Shown piece by piece: positions 1 to 4,428 of a stretch of DNA of 5,225 nucleotides. Source of the stretch: Victivallaceae bacterium (GTDB taxonomy: Bacteria; Verrucomicrobiota; Lentisphaeria; Victivallales; Victivallaceae); contig JAQVVK010000142.1 of assembly GCA_028698975.1 (NCBI GenBank), positions 1 through 5,225 of the forward strand, read 5' to 3'. The position numbers and the translations under genes were made by a program. The notes beneath the pieces were generated by a model. The model searched no databases and had not been told where the DNA came from. It worked only from the letters and a program-made list of their open reading frames with translations. How positions within the stretch are numbered: position 1 is the stretch's first letter; the number at the start of each line of letters is the position of its first letter.

Positions 1-2
1 GG

Positions 3-263
3 CTTACCGCCGCCGGTTACGCGTGGGAAGACGATCCAGCACCGGAACTTGTTACCCCGGTCAAGCGGTACAGCAAGTACAAGATCGCCGCCGCGCTGGG
101 GAGCGCGGGTTACGCCGCTCTACTCGCCCGTATCGACGCCGCCAACCTGCGCTACCTCTGGGACGTGGCCAACGAGCTGGCCAGCGACGACCCCAACTTT
201 CAAACCTTCTTCGCCGGTCTCTCCGCCGCTGAAAAAGTCCTGCTTGAGGAATGCGAAATATGA
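3..263 (+). CDS. Small phage tail-region protein of unknown function (5'-truncated)
   Basis: The reading frame is open from the left edge to a TGA at 261-263, giving 86 visible residues; the true start lies outside the window. The sequence has a short linker (WEDDPAPEL) followed by a KRYSKYKIAAAL segment, an Ala/Leu-rich helical stretch and a DDPNFQTFF segment, and ends EECEI. Small proteins with a 'RYSK-K-...-AL' start and a 'DDP-F' motif are common near the tail and lysis genes of phages; I recall this as a general pattern and do not know a function. The stop overlaps the next gene's ATG as ATGA, so the two are probably translationally coupled. The other two forward frames here look like shadows: they are Arg/Pro/Ser-rich and end inside the next gene. 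It could be the C-terminal end of a longer tail protein. Confidence 0.72.
   Translation, partial: LTAAGYAWEDDPAPELVTPVKRYSKYKIAAALGSAGYAALLARIDAANLRYLWDVANELASDDPNFQTFFAGLSAAEKVLLEECEI
246..250 (+). promoter_or_regulatory. Ribosome binding site choosing the DUF1353 start
   Basis: GAGGA lies 9 nt before the ATG at 260 but abuts the in-frame ATG at 251. It therefore supports initiation at 260, which also gives an ATGA overlap with the upstream stop. Confidence 0.6.
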
Positions 264-601
264 AGATAAACGTCAAGACCGACACCCGGGGCACCGTGTT
301 CACTCTGGCCGAGCCGCTCAACTTTTATCTAAACAACCGCTGGCAGACCGTGCCGGCGGGATTCGAGAGCGATGGAATGAGCATCCCCCGCGTGCTATGG
401 CGGCTGCTCGACCCCGCCGTCTCCGGGCGAAGCATCACAGCAGCAGTGATCCATGACTGGCTATACTCGGTCAAGATATGCACCCGCGCCGAAGCCGATC
501 AGGAGCTGTTTGATATGCTTCTCGCTTACGACTACCCCAAATGGAAAGCGCACCTGTGCTATACTGGCGTGCGCCTTTTTGGATGGAGCCACTGGAAATG
601 A
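260..601 (+). CDS. DUF1353 family phage protein
   Basis: This 113-residue protein matches the DUF1353 family found in many tailed phages and prophages. Family hallmarks are visible in order: a GFESDGMSIPR segment at residues 34-44, an HDWLY segment at 65-69, R76 with D80 in a following helix, and VRLFG at 104-108 near the C-terminus. Length is normal for the family. The biochemical role is not established. The conserved Asp38, His65-Asp66 and Asp80 could form a metal or active site, which is my inference. The in-frame ATG at 251 is less likely as start because the GAGGA sequence would touch it. The gene overlaps both neighbours by ATGA (260-263 and 598-601), so it sits in a coupled string with the truncated tail-region gene and the XhlA-like gene. 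This position at the end of the late arm suggests a role around lysis or virion completion. Confidence 0.88.
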   Translation: MKINVKTDTRGTVFTLAEPLNFYLNNRWQTVPAGFESDGMSIPRVLWRLLDPAVSGRSITAAVIHDWLYSVKICTRAEADQELFDMLLAYDYPKWKAHLCYTGVRLFGWSHWK

Positions 602-834
602 CCTCTTTTGAACGCGAAGTCATCGACCGCCTCGCCCGGATCGAGGAACAAAACATCACTCAGTTCAATCGATTGGAGAAGCTGGAAAAAACTGTGAACG
701 GAAACGGCGTCGCCGGGTTGTCCTCCCGGGTCGAAAAACTCGAAACCGAAAAGAAACAAAACGGCAGGATTATTTCACTCGTCGCCCTCGCCTTATCGGT
801 GCTTGCCAATCTCTGGCAGGCGTTCAAAAATTGA
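598..834 (+). CDS. XhlA-like coiled-coil membrane protein, possibly holin-related
   Basis: This 78-residue protein has a charged N-terminal heptad-like region (residues 4-33, REVIDRLARIEEQ onward), a short NGNGVAGL break at 34-41, a second coiled-coil stretch (42-53), and a single hydrophobic segment at about 57-73, ending with a short polar tail. That layout, a soluble amphipathic helix followed by one C-terminal membrane span, matches the hemolysin XhlA type proteins of phage lysis cassettes, which act at the cytoplasmic membrane with a holin and endolysin. No clear endolysin is visible here, so a lysis role is inferred from shape and position. The start at 598 overlaps the DUF1353 stop (ATGA) and has GGAG at 585-588, 9 nt upstream; the longer in-frame start at 541 would lie deep inside the previous gene. 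It could instead be a generic phage membrane protein. Confidence 0.75.
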   Translation: MTSFEREVIDRLARIEEQNITQFNRLEKLEKTVNGNGVAGLSSRVEKLETEKKQNGRIISLVALALSVLANLWQAFKN

Positions 835-863
835 CAAAATAAACAACTGAAAGGATTTGTCAA
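831..863 (+). promoter_or_regulatory. Inverted repeat bracketing the lipoprotein ribosome binding site
   Basis: TTGACAAA (831-838) and TTTGTCAA (856-863) form a perfect 8-bp inverted repeat with a 17-nt loop. The loop contains the Shine-Dalgarno AAGGA (851-855) of the gene starting at 865, and the left arm overlaps the preceding stop codon. It could form an mRNA hairpin that presents or hides the ribosome site, or be a DNA operator. The stem is AT-rich and weak, so chance is possible. Confidence 0.3.
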
Positions 864-864
864 A

Positions 865-1341
865 ATGGGAAAACTCTTTGCATTGTTTGCCGCCGCCGTT
901 TGTGTAACCTTGCTTGCAGGGTGCGGATCGCTGGCCAAAGGCGTGACCGATTCCGCCAGCAGCAAAAACCTCGGTCTGGACGGATATGTCATGTATGGCG
1001 TGGTCGAAACCAACAACCCCGAAACCGCCACCCCGCAGGGCAAACTCATCATTGGCCGGTTGACCTACAAATCCCGCAAGGTCGGCATACCAGCCGACCA
1101 GAAAGTGCCCAATACAGGAAACTTCAAGGCCACCAAGACCAAGTCGCTCTTCGGCACCGAGGAGATGATTATTGAATACGACTGGACTGCCGGCAGCGAC
1201 AAGGACAACCAAGCCGCCGAAAAGCGTTTGCAGGAGCTGAAAGAAAAAGCACAAAAACTTGAATTTGAAAAAGATAAGTCAAGTCAAAGCCCTGACAACT
1301 CTGCGGACAACAATCCTGTCAAAAACGATAGCGGCGAATGA
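865..1341 (+). CDS. Phage-encoded lipoprotein of unknown function
   Basis: This 158-residue protein starts with a lipoprotein signal peptide: positive residue Lys3, hydrophobic core 4-17, and a lipobox LLAGC with the acceptor cysteine at residue 20. Signal peptidase II would leave a mature protein of about 139 residues, probably on the outer membrane since the +2 residue is Gly rather than Asp. The middle (40-107) looks beta-rich, with segments such as KLIIGRLTY and EEMIIEYDW; residues 115-137 form a charged helix (AAEKRLQELKEKAQKLEFEK) likely to coil, followed by a disordered Ser/Asp/Asn tail. AAGGA at 851-855 lies 9 nt before the ATG. It is the last gene of the + arm, next to an XhlA-like gene, so an outer-membrane role in lysis (o-spanin-like) or superinfection exclusion is possible. 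Neither is shown by sequence, and it is longer than typical o-spanins. Confidence 0.85.
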   Translation: MGKLFALFAAAVCVTLLAGCGSLAKGVTDSASSKNLGLDGYVMYGVVETNNPETATPQGKLIIGRLTYKSRKVGIPADQKVPNTGNFKATKTKSLFGTEEMIIEYDWTAGSDKDNQAAEKRLQELKEKAQKLEFEKDKSSQSPDNSADNNPVKNDSGE

Positions 1342-1356
1342 TCTTCACCGCTTTTT
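1330..1356. terminator. Intrinsic terminator at the convergent junction, probably bidirectional
   Basis: AGCGG (1330-1334) pairs with CCGCT (1348-1352); inside it GAA (1336-1338) pairs with TTC (1344-1346), with one mismatch and a 5-nt loop. A run of five T follows on the + strand (1352-1356). On the - strand the hairpin is followed, after 4 nt, by TTTTT (complement of 1321-1325). Both the TGA of the + lipoprotein gene (1339-1341) and the TGA of the - HTH gene (1345-1347) lie in the hairpin. Confidence 0.6.
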
Positions 1357-1635
1357 AGGTACCGGCACTGTCGACGCCAGATATTTCAAAAGCGACCAGC
1401 CCGGTATGCGAAACACCCGGCCCGGACGGTACGCAAACAACGTACCGTCCTTTATCCGCGCCCGGACAAAACGGGCATCCATCCCCAGCAACTTAACCAA
1501 TATCGACACAGCATAAATATGCGCGGGGTCGATACTGGTATGCTGCCGGATCTCGCGTATTCGCTCCGCTTCAAGTTTCTGCTCTTGCGCCGCTTCCTCC
1601 AAATCACCGGAACCGCCCTCCGCCAACACCGCCAT
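1345..1635 (-). CDS. Excisionase-like helix-turn-helix DNA-binding protein
   Basis: The last 50 residues form a typical excisionase-family (HTH_17 / MerR-like winged) DNA-binding domain: an HTH segment ILVKLLGMDARFVRARIKDG, the wing-like GTLFAYRPGRVFRI, and the closing IPGWSLLKYLAS. The N-terminal part is a charged helix (EEAAQEQKLEAERIREIR). Proteins of this type often bend DNA at attachment sites and steer a tyrosine recombinase toward excision, or act as small regulators. It lies directly after the recombinase gene and overlaps its end. The start is uncertain: ATG at 1635 (chosen; 96 aa, 32-nt overlap, GAAGG 8 nt upstream) or GTG at 1689 (114 aa, 86-nt overlap), which has the stronger GGAGG at 1699-1703, 9 nt upstream. 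The longer form would add an Arg/Lys-rich N-terminus. The HTH assignment is from motif recognition; the excisionase role is inferred from its neighbour. Confidence 0.75.
   Translation of the reverse strand: MAVLAEGGSGDLEEAAQEQKLEAERIREIRQHTSIDPAHIYAVSILVKLLGMDARFVRARIKDGTLFAYRPGRVFRIPGWSLLKYLASTVPVPKKR
1424..1450. repeat. Perfect 10-bp inverted repeat with 7-nt spacer, candidate recombination core
   Basis: GGACGGTACG (1424-1433) and CGTACCGTCC (1441-1450) are exact reverse complements separated by CAAACAA. The element lies inside the excisionase-like gene, about 150 bp past the recombinase stop. Arms of about 10 bp flanking 6-8 bp are the layout of tyrosine-recombinase core sites. Alternatives are a second rightward transcription terminator (TTTAT follows on the + strand), an operator for the HTH protein, or coincidence in codons for the conserved DGT and YRP residues. 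Confidence 0.4.
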
Positions 1636-2275
1636 GGGCTTCGCCTTCGGTGCCGCGACGCGCCGTTTCAAACTTCGCATTGATCTCACTTTGACATGCC
1701 TCCGCATTTGCATGATTAAACCCAATGTATCGCGCACAGGCGTCAATACTTTTCCACCCGCCCGTGTCCGCTACCTCCTTTAACGGATCCAACGCCTCCC
1801 CAACCGCCCGGCGACGCGCATAATGCTCATATGCCAATGTCGCCCAGCCCTTGCGGGGACTGTGCGTGCCGCATGACGACATGCCCAAATCAATATACGC
1901 CAGACGATAGTGGTAATATGCATTGTGACGCGTAATCCGCAACCCGCCGCCCTTTACAAACAACGCCCCGTTATACACCATCTGACCCCGACGGTTAAGA
2001 TAACCCGCCAGCTTTGCCAGCGGTGGCAGCAACTCGGACGGCACCGGTATGCTGCGCGGTTCACCGTTTTTTGTCCGCTTGAACCATATAGAACGTCGCA
2101 CCGTACCCGATCGCTCAAAAACATCCTTTACATTTAATGCCAACGCTTCGTCAACCCGGGGGCCGCAAAGAAACTGCATCAAAAACAAAACACTGTAAAT
2201 CATGTCGCCGCGAATTTGCATCCGGTGCGATACCCGCGCCGCTTCATCCGCCGTGATCGGACGTACCCACATCAT
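1604..2275 (-). CDS. Tyrosine recombinase/phage integrase, catalytic domain only
   Basis: This 223-residue protein shows the catalytic signature of tyrosine recombinases: Arg40 in LCGPRVDEALAL, Lys69 in the beta-hairpin KRTKNGEPRSIPV, His138-x-x-Arg141 in THSPRKG, Trp174 in TGGWKS at the place of the second His (as in Cre), and the nucleophile Tyr183 in ARYIGF. It cuts and rejoins DNA through a 3'-phosphotyrosine, normally at phage and host attachment sites. It begins at PITADEAARV, where the catalytic domain usually starts, so the N-terminal arm-binding and core-binding domains of a typical 350-400 aa integrase are absent. FimB/FimE-type recombinases are similarly short. The start at 2275 overlaps the preceding stop (ATGA); an adjacent ATG at 2272 is better spaced from GGAGG. 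After Tyr183 a 40-residue tail, rich in Gly near its end, overlaps the HTH gene. The recombinase call is firm; an integrase role, rather than inversion or dimer resolution, is inferred. Confidence 0.9.
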   Translation of the reverse strand: MMWVRPITADEAARVSHRMQIRGDMIYSVLFLMQFLCGPRVDEALALNVKDVFERSGTVRRSIWFKRTKNGEPRSIPVPSELLPPLAKLAGYLNRRGQMVYNGALFVKGGGLRITRHNAYYHYRLAYIDLGMSSCGTHSPRKGWATLAYEHYARRRAVGEALDPLKEVADTGGWKSIDACARYIGFNHANAEACQSEINAKFETARRGTEGEAHGGVGGGRFR

Positions 2276-2718
2276 CCCCTCCGCATCTTTGCTTCGTAGG
2301 CGGCATATACCTCGCTTGCCTCATACAGGTAAACCCAATGACCTTTAATCTTTTTATGCCCGCGAGGTTTAACCTCGTTTTGATACATTTCACGACGTAT
2401 CTTGCAGCACCTTTCATACTCAATACGCGAATGCAGACCAACCAACTTGCGGTACTCGCCCGGATCTCTCCACACTATCCGAGGTCCCCGCTTGGGGCAA
2501 CTCATGCCGTATGACGTCGTGTGCCGCGTCATCGTAATATTTTTTGACGGAAGCGAAAAAACAAAAGTGCCATCTCTTTTTTGATTATAACCGCCGCGGA
2601 TCAGCACCCGCGCCAATTCACCAAACCGGTCGGGGTCAAATCCCCGACGACGGCACTCCCGCAAATAGCGGTCATACAACGCGGCAATCGGGTCGAAATC
2701 GTCTGTGTCTTTTTTCAT
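2272..2718 (-). CDS. Unrecognised 148-aa protein coupled to the recombinase
   Basis: I do not recognise a family with confidence. The N-terminus (DDFDPIAALYDRYLREC, then RRRGFDPDRFGELARVLIRGG) is helical; residues 44-86 look like strands or a loop with many Thr/Ser; the C-terminal half (88-143) is basic and ends in GHWVYLYEASEVYAAYEA, which resembles the strand-then-helix close of winged-helix or excisionase-like DNA-binding proteins. Isolated cysteines (22, 74, 104, 105) make no obvious zinc site. The gene starts 12 nt after the HAD gene's stop with no clear Shine-Dalgarno sequence, and an in-frame stop there excludes a longer start. Its stop overlaps the recombinase ATG, so both are probably made together. 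One possibility is that it supplies DNA-binding functions missing from the short recombinase, but it does not look like a normal SAM-like core-binding domain. Confidence 0.7.
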   Translation of the reverse strand: MKKDTDDFDPIAALYDRYLRECRRRGFDPDRFGELARVLIRGGYNQKRDGTFVFSLPSKNITMTRHTTSYGMSCPKRGPRIVWRDPGEYRKLVGLHSRIEYERCCKIRREMYQNEVKPRGHKKIKGHWVYLYEASEVYAAYEAKMRRG

Positions 2719-2730
2719 TTCAATACCGCA

Positions 2731-3072
2731 TTACTTGTTTTTGTGCTGCAGGGCGACCGGGGCCGCGAAACGCAAGCCCCCCGCGTTGTGGTCGTCGATG
2801 TAGACGTTGGCGAATATCTTGCGAGGATTGTTGTGATAGAATTCGCATATCGAGGGCAAATTGTCATTGACCGCGTCGGGCAGCAAATCGTGAATCGCCA
2901 GAAAATCCAACGCTACGTCGAGCCACGTCCCCTCGCGCATGGTGTAGAGAATCCACTGGTCGCCGCGTTTTCGCAGTTCGCGGATGAAACGCTCCGCGTC
3001 GGGGTTGAGCTTCCCGATCGCCGGAAATTTGTTCTCCACGATCGTTCCATCGAAATCAATCGCAAAAATCAT
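2731..3072 (-). CDS. HAD-superfamily hydrolase of the BT0820-like minimal type
   Basis: This 113-residue protein carries the HAD motifs: motif I DFDGTIVE with nucleophile Asp6 and acid/base Asp8, motif II Thr44 in ILYTMREG, motif III Lys85 in PRKIFANV, and motif IV Asp93-Asp94 in VYIDDHNAGG. The string 'DFDGTIVE...P.IG', then 'REG..LD.A' and 'IDD.N.GG' closely recalls the small cap-less hydrolases typified by Bacteroides BT0820, which are Mg-dependent phosphatases in the cytoplasm. The substrate is unknown; a nucleotide or sugar phosphate is plausible. It is slightly short after motif IV compared with that family but no catalytic residue is lost. GGAG at 3081-3084 lies 8 nt before the ATG, and the start overlaps the upstream stop (ATGA). 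Such enzymes recur in phage early operons, perhaps for nucleotide or end processing, which is inference. Confidence 0.88.
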   Translation of the reverse strand: MIFAIDFDGTIVENKFPAIGKLNPDAERFIRELRKRGDQWILYTMREGTWLDVALDFLAIHDLLPDAVNDNLPSICEFYHNNPRKIFANVYIDDHNAGGLRFAAPVALQHKNK

Positions 3073-3425
3073 TGAAGTTTCTCCAAATCGTCAACGTAAG
3101 CCCATTTTGTCGCTCTGCGTATGCCATTTACCTGGTGCCATTCCTCGACCGTGCTGTCGTCTGAAAAGTTGAAAACCTGCGCCACCGCACCGATCAAAAG
3201 AAAATGGCGGTTGCGCTCCGGAATTTCCTCGGTCGAGTGCCAGATCGATTTTTTTTCGGCCAGCTCCTCAAGCAAGACGCTGACTTCGCGTTCGAGTTGC
3301 TCGACTTTGTTCATCAAGTCGCAGTTGTCTTTGCTGAAACGAAAAGATTTCTTTGCCAGCTCGATAATCTGCCTGGGCGTCAATCCCTTGCAATAGGGAT
3401 CGTCAAATAAAATTTTGTTGCTCAT
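3069..3425 (-). CDS. Small phage protein with coiled coil and DUF551-like C-terminus
   Basis: This 118-residue protein has a short N-terminal segment (ILFDDPYCKGLTPRQIIELA), a coiled coil at about residues 33-59 (DLMNKVEQLEREVSVLLEELAEK), and a C-terminal module (61-117) that opens IWHSTEEIPERNRHFLLI and ends ATKWAYVDDLEKL. The 'W-x-s-x-E-x-P' opening, a strand, and a final 'W-x-Y-x-D-L' resemble the DUF551-type modules common in small phage accessory proteins; molecular function is unknown. Its start shares ATGA with the preceding gene's stop and its own stop overlaps the HAD start, so it is embedded in a coupled chain. A run of eight A on the coding strand (3248-3255, Glu-Lys-Lys codons) could permit slippage, though nothing shows that it does. 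Confidence 0.78.
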   Translation of the reverse strand: MSNKILFDDPYCKGLTPRQIIELAKKSFRFSKDNCDLMNKVEQLEREVSVLLEELAEKKSIWHSTEEIPERNRHFLLIGAVAQVFNFSDDSTVEEWHQVNGIRRATKWAYVDDLEKLQ

Positions 3426-3790
3426 TTTTCTTCAATTCCTTTCAGTTTGAGCCACAACCGGAGTGCTGCGGAGGCGGGGTTGTGATCCCGGTACTGCCAG
3501 CTCTTGCCAATGCCGGGGTAATGAATAAAATAATAACCTGAAAATAAATGTATCCCCTTTTCGACAATCAAAACTTCTCCATTTTCGAGTTGAGCAGGCA
3601 ACTTTTCCAAGATTTCGGTCAGCGTCGGGGCTGGAAAGCATTTAATGCGACAGCCCCTGGTCGTTTTGCAATCGTGGCAACGTCTTTCTGCTAATCCGCC
3701 AGACGGCCACACCAGCGCGGTATCGGCAAACTCACCGATCGGTATCAGTTTGCAGAGTTCCAGATCAGGTACTAAATCTTCGAGTTTCAT
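3422..3790 (-). CDS. Conserved small phage protein (LVP..ELC..IP...ALVW type)
   Basis: This 122-residue protein opens LEDLVPDLELCKLIPIGEFA followed by DTALVW, has a PAPTLTEILEKLP segment near residues 53-65, and closes with NPASAALRLWLKLKGIEEK. I recognise this combination from small hypothetical proteins in phage and prophage early regions, often called only conserved or phage proteins; the ALRLWLKLKG helix is typical. A Cys-x2-Cys-x5-Cys-x3-Cys cluster (C38, C41, C47, C51) might bind metal here, though I am not aware that it is a family feature. Start 3790 is chosen over 3799 because AAAGGA lies 8 nt upstream and the ATG overlaps the previous stop as ATGA; the ATG at 3799 would touch the AAAGGA. 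Function is unknown. Confidence 0.78.
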   Translation of the reverse strand: MKLEDLVPDLELCKLIPIGEFADTALVWPSGGLAERRCHDCKTTRGCRIKCFPAPTLTEILEKLPAQLENGEVLIVEKGIHLFSGYYFIHYPGIGKSWQYRDHNPASAALRLWLKLKGIEEK

Positions 3791-4425
3791 TTCGTCCATC
3801 CTTTCATGTTTTCTTCGTCTTTGTATTTTTGCATGGTTTTGTCAAAACGTCTCGCATATTCCAGCATCACCGTCGCAGCCGGGATCTCGCAGTGGGGCGG
3901 AGGCAGCCAATCCGGGTAGTCGGCGTGGCCGGGCGGCACGCGTTCGGGAAGCGAATTGGCTTCGATCCGGCGGCGCAGCTCGGTATCGAACTTGTCGCCA
4001 TTGCATCGGGGGCAGTCGATGTAGACGCAGCCAATCCAGTTCGATGTCGAGCGGTCGCGGAAGTCTGGCGGCCACATCTTGGCGTCCATCGTGGCGGGTT
4101 GCCCCAGACACACCACGAAACGCACTCCCCGGCAGAATCCGCAGCCGCGAACCCCGCCAAAACGGCGGATGTCGTCTTCCTGGCGGCGGCGGCGCAATTC
4201 CGCGAAATAAAGGTCGCGTACGCGCTGCAAGGTCGGCGGGTATGCTGACTTGCCGGACGCGACTAAATTCGCATAGCGGCGCGTTTCCGGCAAAATGGCG
4301 GCGAACAGGGCGTCGGGTTCGCGGACTTTGGCGATGAACTCAGCCCAAACCGGCAAACCGTCGTTTTCGCCAAGCCCCCGGCGAAAATTGGCGTTGAACC
4401 ATTCTGAGAAATCTTTCCATTCCAT
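3787..4425 (-). CDS. Two-CxxC phage protein, possibly helicase-loader-like
   Basis: This 212-residue protein has a helical N-terminal half: DFSEWFNANFRRGL, then PVWAEFIAKVREPDALFAAI, then AYPPTLQRVRDLYFAELRRR (residues 61-80). Two cysteine pairs follow, Cys95-x2-Cys98 (GCGFCRG) and Cys138-x2-Cys141 (DCPRCNG), about 40 residues apart, which looks like a zinc ribbon. The C-terminal part has a Pro-rich segment and a basic tail. The 'W..-I...(Y/W)PP-L..-(V/F)..-(L)' pattern recalls phage replication P-like helicase-loading proteins, and the gene follows the replication-initiator-like gene after a 3-nt gap, like lambda O then P. The resemblance is weak and zinc pairs are not a lambda P feature, so loader function is only a hypothesis. 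GGAG at 4435-4438 lies 9 nt before the ATG. It overlaps the next gene by ATGA. Confidence 0.75.
   Translation of the reverse strand: MEWKDFSEWFNANFRRGLGENDGLPVWAEFIAKVREPDALFAAILPETRRYANLVASGKSAYPPTLQRVRDLYFAELRRRRQEDDIRRFGGVRGCGFCRGVRFVVCLGQPATMDAKMWPPDFRDRSTSNWIGCVYIDCPRCNGDKFDTELRRRIEANSLPERVPPGHADYPDWLPPPHCEIPAATVMLEYARRFDKTMQKYKDEENMKGWTK
3799..3804 (-). promoter_or_regulatory. Ribosome binding site choosing the 3790 start
   Basis: AAAGGA on the - strand stands 8 nt before the ATG at 3790 and directly abuts the ATG at 3799, so the downstream start is favoured. Confidence 0.55.
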
Positions 4426-4428
4426 CGT

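Noticed and set aside
49..456. 135-codon + strand frame
   Set aside because: It overlaps the tail-region and DUF1353 genes out of frame, is Pro/Ser/Thr-rich, and has no ribosome binding site.
831..859. TTGACA as a sigma-70 -35 box before the lipoprotein gene
   Set aside because: The hexamer at a 17-bp spacing is GATTTG, a poor -10, and would leave almost no leader before the ATG.
793..1254. - strand open frame opposite the lipoprotein gene
   Set aside because: The + strand gene has a Shine-Dalgarno sequence and a clear lipobox signal peptide; the opposite frame has no motif.
1537..2055. GGTATGCTGC direct repeat at 1537 and 2046
   Set aside because: Ten-base repeats are expected by chance several times in a window this long, and both copies are in coding sequence.
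2581..3075. + strand open frame of 164 codons
   Set aside because: It is the antisense shadow of the HAD gene, whose catalytic motifs are intact on the - strand.
3645..4337. Long + strand open frame (230 codons)
   Set aside because: It runs antisense to two well-supported - strand genes, is rich in Arg/Ser/Gly and Trp with no domain, and reflects high GC content.
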